From Avibacterium sp. 20-132 (GTDB taxonomy: Bacteria; Pseudomonadota; Gammaproteobacteria; Enterobacterales; Pasteurellaceae): 64,000 nucleotides of DNA. The notes below the pieces were generated by a model that did no database searches, was not told where the DNA came from, and worked only from the letters and a program-made list of their open reading frames with translations. The stretch lies in NCBI RefSeq assembly GCF_023611925.1, contig NZ_CP091456.1:372001-436000 (forward strand), written 5' to 3'. Made by a program: the position numbers and the translations under genes. Shown one piece after another: positions 56,496 to 64,000 of the stretch; position 1 is the first letter of the stretch; every line of letters begins with the position of its first letter.

Positions 56496-57125
56496 ATGAA
56501 CTTCTTGCAACAATTAATGCTGCCTCAGTGGCTCAATGGTGCGTTAGAATCCTTACTAAATTATTTACTCAAACGCACGGCACATAGCGAAATTTATTTG
56601 CGTAAACTTAACGGTAAAGTCCTTAAAATCAATTTGCAACAAATTGATTTTCCGATTTATTTTGTTTTTTCACCACAACGGATTGATCTCCTCAACCAAT
56701 ATGAAGATGAAGTTGATTGTACAGTCAGTTTGAAAGCCCAAATGCTAATGAAAATGCCAAACAAACAGCAATTATCTTCTTATCTCAATGATCAATCCAT
56801 TTTATTGCAAGGTGATTTACAAGTATTGCAGGATTTTACCGCGCTCTTAGAATTTTTAGAAAAAGATCCAGCTGAATTACTTTCGCCTTTTGTGGGTGAT
56901 GTGGTGGCACAAAGTGCGGTGAATTTTTTACGCAATTTTGGGCAAATGGCAACAACAAAATTACGGCAAAGCCAGCAATATTGGGGTGAACGTCTAACCG
57001 AAGAATGGGAAGTTATCTCTCCCAGTTTGGCCATTGATGATTTTAATCAGCAAGTAAAAATGCTAGAAAAACGCACCGCACTTTTAGAACAGAAACTCAT
57101 ACAACTTGAAACAATATTAAATTAA
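56496..57125 (+). CDS. ubiJ: Ubiquinone biosynthesis accessory factor UbiJ
   Basis: A 209-residue SCP2-domain protein that binds lipid intermediates and helps hold the Ubi enzyme complex. The SCP2 fold is seen at about residues 15-120, and a C-terminal coiled-coil ([24 protein letters not shown]) ends the protein. The position between ubiE and ubiB is diagnostic. It begins 13 bases after ubiE and ends five bases before ubiB. Two uptake signals lie inside. Confidence 0.9.
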   Translation: MNFLQQLMLPQWLNGALESLLNYLLKRTAHSEIYLRKLNGKVLKINLQQIDFPIYFVFSPQRIDLLNQYEDEVDCTVSLKAQMLMKMPNKQQLSSYLNDQSILLQGDLQVLQDFTALLEFLEKDPAELLSPFVGDVVAQSAVNFLRNFGQMATTKLRQSQQYWGERLTEEWEVISPSLAIDDFNQQVKMLEKRTALLEQKLIQLETILN

Positions 57126-57129
57126 TCTA

Positions 57130-58767
57130 ATGACTTTTAACGATTTCAAACGCTTATACAAAATTATCCGTACATTTTTAATTTATGGGATAGATGACGC
57201 CCTGCCTCATAATGCCTACACTCGTCCCTTGCGTTGTTGGCGTAAAACCTTATTTTGGTTACGTAATCAGCATAAAGAGATGGCATTCGGCTTGCGTTTA
57301 CGTCTTGCTTTACAAGAACTTGGGCCTGTGTGGATCAAACTTGGGCAAATGCTTTCAACCAGACGAGATTTATTCCCCCCTGATATTGCTGATGAATTAG
57401 CCTTATTGCAAGATCAAGTTGAACCTTTTGACGGGAAATTAGCGCGAGAACAAATTGAACAAGCCTTTGGGGATAAACTAGAAACGTGGTTTGAAGATTT
57501 TGACGAAACCGCCCTTGCTTCGGCTTCTATCGCTCAAGTTCATACCGCAAGATTTAATGCCACTCAGCCTCTTGCGGGCAAAGAAGTGGTACTCAAAGTG
57601 CTACGCCCCAATATCCAGCCACAAATTGAGGCTGATTTAAGCTGGATGTACAAATTAGCCAGCTGGATCCCCCGTTTATCCAGTGAAGGGTATCGTTTAC
57701 GTGCGGTGGAAGTAATTCGTGAATATGAAAAAACCTTACGCAATGAATTAGATTTGCGTATTGAAATGGCTAATGCAATCAAACTGAAAGCCAATTTTAC
57801 AGATAGCCCAATGCTCTATATTCCAGAAATGTATCAACAATTTTGCTGCCGCAATGTCATCACAATGGAGCGAATTTACGGTATTCCTGTTTCTGATGTA
57901 GAGACACTAAAAGCCAATGGCACAAATATGAAATTACTCGCAGAACGTGGCGTACAAGTATTCTTTACCCAAGTATTCCGTGATAGTTTTTTCCACGCCG
58001 ATATGCACCCGGGAAATATTTTTGTTAATCCACAGCATCCTGAAAATCCGCAATATATTGGCATTGATTGCGGTATTGTTGGACGCTTAAACGATAATGA
58101 TAAACGCTATTTGGCAGAAAGTTTTGTTGCCTTTTTTAATCGTGATTATCGTCGCGTTGCGCAAATGCACGTTGATGCAGGTTGGACGCCACAGGATACG
58201 AATATTGATGCGTTTGAACAAGCGTTCCAAGAAGTGTGTGAACCGATTTTTGCTAAACCGCTATCGGAAATTTCCTTTGCTCAAGTTTTGCTCAATTTAT
58301 TTAATGTCGCACGCGAATTTAATATGCAAGTGCAACCTCAACTCGTCTTATTACAAAAAACCTTACTGTATATTGAAGGCTTAGGACGACAGCTTTATCC
58401 ACAACTTGATTTATGGGATACGGCAAAACCGTTTCTACAAAACTGGCTAGATGAACAAATGGGAATGAAGGCAATGGTGAAAAACCTAAAAACGACACTG
58501 CCTTATATTGTTGAGCATTTACCACAGTTTCCCGCCACCTTAATGGATGCACTAAAACAACAAAACCACATTCATCAACAACTGAATGCCATTAATAAAA
58601 AATTAGCGCAACAACAACGTTGGCAGAAAAAAGCATTAGCGGTGATAATCGGGACAGTCCTTTTCTTCGGAACATTATGGCAATTTTCTGCCTTACCTTT
58701 ATGGGCAAATATTGCGTTATTGACGGGTGGCGGGCTATTTTGGCTCATTGCCTTGATAATGCCATAA
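57130..58767 (+). CDS. ubiB: Ubiquinone biosynthesis protein kinase-like UbiB
   Basis: A 545-residue atypical-kinase (ADCK/ABC1) protein needed for ubiquinone synthesis. The KxGQ motif is [17 protein letters not shown]. The Ala-rich nucleotide loop is [13 protein letters not shown], where kinases have glycines. The metal/catalytic segment is [13 protein letters not shown] and DCGIVGRL. Two membrane helices lie at the C-terminus (about 500-545). Length matches E. coli UbiB (546). Confidence 0.95.
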   Translation: MTFNDFKRLYKIIRTFLIYGIDDALPHNAYTRPLRCWRKTLFWLRNQHKEMAFGLRLRLALQELGPVWIKLGQMLSTRRDLFPPDIADELALLQDQVEPFDGKLAREQIEQAFGDKLETWFEDFDETALASASIAQVHTARFNATQPLAGKEVVLKVLRPNIQPQIEADLSWMYKLASWIPRLSSEGYRLRAVEVIREYEKTLRNELDLRIEMANAIKLKANFTDSPMLYIPEMYQQFCCRNVITMERIYGIPVSDVETLKANGTNMKLLAERGVQVFFTQVFRDSFFHADMHPGNIFVNPQHPENPQYIGIDCGIVGRLNDNDKRYLAESFVAFFNRDYRRVAQMHVDAGWTPQDTNIDAFEQAFQEVCEPIFAKPLSEISFAQVLLNLFNVAREFNMQVQPQLVLLQKTLLYIEGLGRQLYPQLDLWDTAKPFLQNWLDEQMGMKAMVKNLKTTLPYIVEHLPQFPATLMDALKQQNHIHQQLNAINKKLAQQQRWQKKALAVIIGTVLFFGTLWQFSALPLWANIALLTGGGLFWLIALIMP

Positions 58768-58897
58768 CCTCAATTAGCACGCAAAATTGGGTGATAAATC
58801 AATAAAATGTGAAATAATGTAAATTGTCTATTGTTCAAGATGAATAAAAAAGTTATATTTTCACACAATTTTATTAAATTAGTTATAGGAGTAAAAA

Positions 58898-59125
58898 ATG
58901 GGTTTAGGTGGCGTAAGCATTTGGCAATTACTCATTGTTTTGTTAATTGTATTAGTTTTCTTCGGTACAAAAAAATTACGTAACGTGGGTTCAGATTTAG
59001 GCACGGCAGTGAAAGGCTTTAAAAATGCAATGAAAGACGATGAAACACCCGCAGAGCCGAAAAAAATTGCCGATGACGCACAACAAGCAAAAACAGAAAC
59101 TGTAAAAGACAAAGAACAGGCATAA
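58898..59125 (+). CDS. tatA: Twin-arginine translocase subunit TatA
   Basis: A 75-residue TatA that forms the protein-conducting assembly for folded exports. The start [20 protein letters not shown] gives one short membrane helix, followed by the hinge [15 protein letters not shown], an amphipathic helix, and an acidic tail. It is the first tat gene, about 130 bases after ubiB. Length is slightly shorter than E. coli TatA (89). Confidence 0.94.
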   Translation: MGLGGVSIWQLLIVLLIVLVFFGTKKLRNVGSDLGTAVKGFKNAMKDDETPAEPKKIADDAQQAKTETVKDKEQA

Positions 59126-59128
59126 TCC

Positions 59129-59668
59129 GTGTTTGATATTGGTTTTTCTGAATTACTGTTAATTTCCATTGTGGGCTTAGTGGTACTAGGCCCTAAACGT
59201 CTCCCTATTGCCATTCGTACAGTTATGGGCTGGGTAAGTACGATCCGTGGACTTGCCGCAAATGTACAAAATGAGTTAAGCCAAGAGCTGAAATTACAAG
59301 AGTTGCAAGAAAGTATCAAAAAAGCTGAACATCTCAATTTAAAACAACTTTCTCCTGAATTAAGCCAAACTGTGGAAGATCTCAAAGCCTCAGCGGAAAA
59401 AATTAAAGCAAATTTAGAGGAAAAAGCGGCAAGCACACAAACAACTTTTGAACAACAAGTTCAAGAGCTAAAAAGTGCGGTGCAAAATTCTGATGAAAAA
59501 CACGCAACTGATACCTTATCTAATGAAAGTGAACTTTCTCCTGCTGATATTGCAGAATTAGCCGAACAAGATGAATCTCAGCTTGAACTGACCAGTGCCT
59601 ATTATCCTGAAGATGATAGCTTGGCAGAAGTCAGCCCTTCACCTGAATCTAAATCAGAAAAAGCATAA
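59129..59668 (+). CDS. tatB: Twin-arginine translocase subunit TatB (GTG start)
   Basis: A 179-residue TatB that receives twin-arginine signal peptides with TatC. The start is a GTG at 59129, three bases after the tatA stop, giving [25 protein letters not shown], with the helix-breaking glycine/proline and the GPKRLP hinge. A long amphipathic coiled-coil follows, then an acidic tail. The weak start codon may lower TatB relative to TatA. An uptake signal lies inside. Confidence 0.93.
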   Translation: MFDIGFSELLLISIVGLVVLGPKRLPIAIRTVMGWVSTIRGLAANVQNELSQELKLQELQESIKKAEHLNLKQLSPELSQTVEDLKASAEKIKANLEEKAASTQTTFEQQVQELKSAVQNSDEKHATDTLSNESELSPADIAELAEQDESQLELTSAYYPEDDSLAEVSPSPESKSEKA

Positions 59669-59677
59669 AGGCGTTCT

Positions 59678-61505
<1,828 letters not shown>

Positions 61506-61543
61506 AGTATCAAAGTAAATAAAAGCGTACAAATTTACACCTA

Positions 61544-61578
61544 TACCCGCTCTTTTTAGTTTTTATTTAGAGCGGGTA
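61544..61578. terminator. Hairpin downstream of hemB
   Basis: TACCCGCTCT (61544-61553) and AGAGCGGGTA (61569-61578) enclose a T-rich 15-base loop. The rest of 61506-61774 shows no gene to me. Confidence 0.55.
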
Positions 61579-61774
61579 CTTTCTTAGCATCGCTAAATGA
61601 CATTAATTGTACGCATAAAACATAGTGAGTCATTTTAGTTATCAAGCTATATCAATTATTATAGAGAAAATTTTCCTCTTACCCAGTTAAACTGGTTAAT
61701 TACGGACATATCGCGCATTGTTATAGCCAGACAAAATCCAAAATGAAACTCTCCAAACAGCCTCTTGAAATTTA

Positions 61775-62452
61775 TTAAGGCCAATATTTGTCAATCTCAT
61801 TACGAATAGCTTTTGCGGTAACTTGACCTTTTTCCCCCACTAATGCTCTGCCAGCAATAAAAGCTTTTGCATTTTTGATCCCTTTAAATAAATGAATATC
61901 CTCTGGCACAATTCCTCCTGTAATAGAAAGTTGTAATCCCAGTGCTTCAAGAGATTTCATTTTTTCAATGTCTTCATCTGTCCAACCTTTGCCAGCTAAC
62001 TCTGCATCACGAGAACGGTGATAAATCGCTTGAGTCACACCAAGCTCAACCCATTGTTTGGCATCTTCAAGTGTCCAGTTACCATAAATCTCAATTTGAA
62101 TTTCTTTTTTCACTTTAAGATCTGGATGAGCCTGATTAAATTCATCCGCCACTTTTTTACACGCAGCTTTGGTTGCGGGATGAGCGGCAGCCGAAACCGT
62201 TAGCCAATCAGCCCCTGCTTCAAAAGACATTTTTGCTAAAATAGCTCCGCCGTCCGTTGTTTTAAGATCACAAACGAGAATGTGATTAGGATGTAAGGCT
62301 CGTAATGTACTAACGGCTTTCATTCCCTCAGCACAAGCGAGAATGGTACCAATTTCAATAATATCCACTAGAGCTTCCGCTTGTTTAGCATCCGCAACAG
62401 CTTTTTCTAATGAAAGAGAATCTAATGCGATTTGTAGTAAGGGTTTTGACAT
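61775..62452 (-). CDS. ulaD: 3-keto-L-gulonate-6-phosphate decarboxylase
   Basis: A 225-residue OMP-decarboxylase-superfamily enzyme of L-ascorbate breakdown, converting 3-keto-L-gulonate-6-phosphate to L-xylulose-5-phosphate. The acidic/Lys catalytic motif ILVCDLKTTDGGAI and the C-terminal phosphate segment SITGGIVPED are those of the family. The start at 62452 follows AAGGAAGAAATT; a longer frame lacks a ribosome site. It follows ulaC in the direction of transcription. ulaE and ulaF are not in view downstream: the ula cluster ends here on this side. Confidence 0.93.
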   Translation of the reverse strand: MSKPLLQIALDSLSLEKAVADAKQAEALVDIIEIGTILACAEGMKAVSTLRALHPNHILVCDLKTTDGGAILAKMSFEAGADWLTVSAAAHPATKAACKKVADEFNQAHPDLKVKKEIQIEIYGNWTLEDAKQWVELGVTQAIYHRSRDAELAGKGWTDEDIEKMKSLEALGLQLSITGGIVPEDIHLFKGIKNAKAFIAGRALVGEKGQVTAKAIRNEIDKYWP

Positions 62453-62474
62453 AATTTCTTCCTTCTTATAACAG

Positions 62475-62948
62475 TTAATTTGATAATGCTTGATCAATAA
62501 CAAGATAGACGTCTTCGGCACTCTGGCATTGAAGTATTTTTTCTAGATCAACGCCCGTTTCACTATTTGGATCATCATCTTCTAACACTTGGGTAATTTC
62601 CATAATCCCTTGCATATGCTGATTAGAATCACTGCCTGCTAACGTAATTAATACTTTAATAGGTTCTTCTTCTCCTTCAAATTGCACGGGGGTATCTAAA
62701 GTGACTAACGCAAAGGCGGTGCGATTTACGCCATCTTCGGGTCTTGCGTGTGGCATAGCTAGCCCCGGTGATAGAATAATATAAGGTCCCATTTGTTTGA
62801 TCATATTGATAATAGAATCATAGTAATGAGGCGTTATTGCACCTGATGCAACAAGCATATCTGTCCCAAGTTTAATCGCCTCTTCCCAATTTTCTACTTT
62901 TTGATGTAACTTGATTGAATTATTTTCAATTAATGATTGTTTTAGCAT
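62475..62948 (-). CDS. ulaC: PTS ascorbate-specific IIA component
   Basis: A 157-residue IIA of the mannitol/fructose fold that passes phosphate from HPr to the IIB domain. The phosphorylated histidine is H67 in GLAMPHARPEDG. Context (ulaD, ulaAB) sets the specificity as ascorbate. It lies 57 bases after ulaAB, across a hairpin. Confidence 0.92.
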   Translation of the reverse strand: MLKQSLIENNSIKLHQKVENWEEAIKLGTDMLVASGAITPHYYDSIINMIKQMGPYIILSPGLAMPHARPEDGVNRTAFALVTLDTPVQFEGEEEPIKVLITLAGSDSNQHMQGIMEITQVLEDDDPNSETGVDLEKILQCQSAEDVYLVIDQALSN

Positions 62949-62968
62949 ATAAAAAACCTCGCGAAATT

Positions 62969-62998
62969 CTTACCGCACTTATTATAGCGTGCGGTAAG
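62969..62998 (-). repeat. Intercistronic hairpin in the ula operon
   Basis: CTTACCGCAC (62969-62978) pairs with GTGCGGTAAG (62989-62998). One arm contains a full uptake signal (ACCGCACTT, 62972-62980). It sits between ulaAB and ulaC. Confidence 0.65.
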
Positions 62999-63005
62999 AG
63001 GACTA

Positions 63006-64000
63006 TTACTGATATTTCTTAATTAACGCTTTTAACTCTTCACCGAAGGAATTTGGATTTAACATATTTTGTACCCCAAGCACTGAAACTCGCTCACCAC
63101 CCTGAATTTCATCGGCAAGGTGCTTAGAACACACAATGATATCTACACCATCTAATTTTCCTTTGTAATCAGTTACCGCGCAAGAATCCATAATATTGGC
63201 AATCCCGTGTTTGTCTAAATAGCCTTTAATTTTCATTTTCATCATCATTGATGAACCTTGACCTGAACCACATACCGCCAAAATACGTACTGGATTTTCG
63301 CCCATAGGGCTTTCTGCTTGTACTTCTGCAACTAAATCTTGTGCTACGCTGTCATCATTACCATAGCCGTCCATTTGTTCTAATGTTTTCCCTGCCGCAG
63401 CCGCTGCCGCTTCATCAGCACGTAATTTACGGGAAGCAAAGAACATATAAACCATTGCAAGTGCTAAAATAATGAAGAAGAACCCCGGCACACTGACAAT
63501 CCCTTGTAAAATTGGTGGGAAAAATAATGCCCAGTCAGCCATTCCCATCCAACCATTAAATTCGGCGCCTTGTGTTGCCAGAAGCTGAATCACCCACGCC
63601 GATCCCATTACTTCAATGATCCCCATTGCAAAACAAATTTTCATCACAGCTTTCCAGCCACCAAATTGGTTTGCAAAAACGCCGATTGTGGCATTAGAGA
63701 AAAACATTGGAATAAAACCCGGAATGATTAAGATTGGCGAATTGAACCCAAGTAATAACCCAACTGCGACAAATTGCCCAATTGCCCCCCATATAAAACC
63801 GAATACCATCGCATTTGGAGAAAAGGCATAAATTGCCGCACAGTCAATGGCAAGTACGGAATTAGGAATTAGCCGCTCTGAAATACCTTTGAATGCTTCA
63901 GAAAGCTCTGCAACAAACATTCTTACGCCAGTAACAATAATTTGAATGGCAACCGCAAATTTTAATCCCATTTCTAGAATATACATAAACCAATGGGTTT
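63006..64000 (-). CDS. ulaA: Fused PTS ascorbate permease IIC-IIB, partial (N-terminus beyond window)
   Basis: The visible 330 or so residues are the C-terminal part of UlaA (IIC) fused to a UlaB-like IIB. The IIC part ([59 protein letters not shown]) matches E. coli UlaA from memory. A linker with [17 protein letters not shown] follows. The IIB domain (about 63006-63300) has the phosphocysteine in [19 protein letters not shown], matching UlaB. In E. coli these are separate genes. The true start lies to the right of the window; the internal ATG at 63986 is not it. Confidence 0.88.
   Translation of the reverse strand, partial: THWFMYILEMGLKFAVAIQIIVTGVRMFVAELSEAFKGISERLIPNSVLAIDCAAIYAFSPNAMVFGFIWGAIGQFVAVGLLLGFNSPILIIPGFIPMFFSNATIGVFANQFGGWKAVMKICFAMGIIEVMGSAWVIQLLATQGAEFNGWMGMADWALFFPPILQGIVSVPGFFFIILALAMVYMFFASRKLRADEAAAAAAGKTLEQMDGYGNDDSVAQDLVAEVQAESPMGENPVRILAVCGSGQGSSMMMKMKIKGYLDKHGIANIMDSCAVTDYKGKLDGVDIIVCSKHLADEIQGGERVSVLGVQNMLNPNSFGEELKALIKKYQ

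Overview
This window looks like ordinary chromosome from a member of the Pasteurellaceae. The clearest mark is the nine-base uptake signal AAGTGCGGT or its complement ACCGCACTT. I read more than 40 copies, roughly one per 1.4 kb, inside genes and as inverted pairs that form terminator hairpins at gene ends. This is the Haemophilus/Pasteurella/Aggregatibacter/Avibacterium ('Hin') dialect of the signal. Bifunctional glutathione synthase, an AT-rich base composition and gene clusters shared with Haemophilus and E. coli agree. I cannot fix the genus from sequence reading alone. I saw no insertion sequence, prophage, CRISPR array or plasmid gene. The window is cut at both ends, through dapA on the left and a fused ulaA-ulaB gene on the right.

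Layout. 1-5.4 kb: dapA (partial) and divergent bcp, an EptA-type phosphoethanolamine transferase, a CueR-like regulator, then bcr-rsuA. 5.5-9.7 kb: maeB, sodA and suhB. 9.8-18.4 kb: trmJ, the iscR-iscS-iscU-iscA-hscB-hscA-fdx iron-sulfur operon without iscX, then gshF. 18.4-24.2 kb: a small membrane protein, the mannose-family PTS manXYZ, a divergent Cof-type phosphatase and aspA. 24.5-33 kb: tRNA-Ser(UGA), rne, rluC, and the tig-clpP-clpX proteostasis cluster, then kbp. 33-39.4 kb: ypfJ, a pirin, an unknown membrane protein, adhE and dps. 39.4-46.2 kb: the pabA/pabB/pabC folate genes, ridA, a LysE/ArgO exporter, rpe-gph-trpS and a secreted protein of unknown function. 46.3-51.6 kb: an autotransporter, then glpK and glpF in divergent orientation. 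51.6-61.5 kb: trmO, menA-rraA, a SLC13-type anion symporter, ubiE-ubiJ-ubiB-tatA-tatB-tatC and hemB. 61.8-64 kb: the ascorbate-utilisation genes ulaD, ulaC and ulaAB.

How it fits together. Many genes serve a facultative anaerobic, mixed-acid lifestyle: AdhE, AspA (fumarate for anaerobic respiration), malic enzyme, menaquinone and ubiquinone synthesis, Tat export of redox enzymes, and PTS uptake of hexoses and ascorbate. Candidate CRP sites lie at maeB, aspA, manX and the glp genes, and candidate FNR sites at sodA and adhE. At maeB and aspA the CRP-like site sits almost exactly 41.5 bases upstream of the inferred transcription start. Oxidative-stress functions (Bcp, SodA, Dps, GshF, Isc) are scattered through the window.

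No obviously new multi-gene system is present. The most interesting leads are small: a perfect 11-bp inverted repeat over the trmJ promoter, paired LacI/Cra-like operators 31 bp apart at manX, an alternative-hairpin repeat at 41.69 kb, a divergent glpF/glpK arrangement with shared operator-like repeats, an RGD-bearing autotransporter, two membrane proteins of unknown function, and an orphan terminator upstream of rluC.
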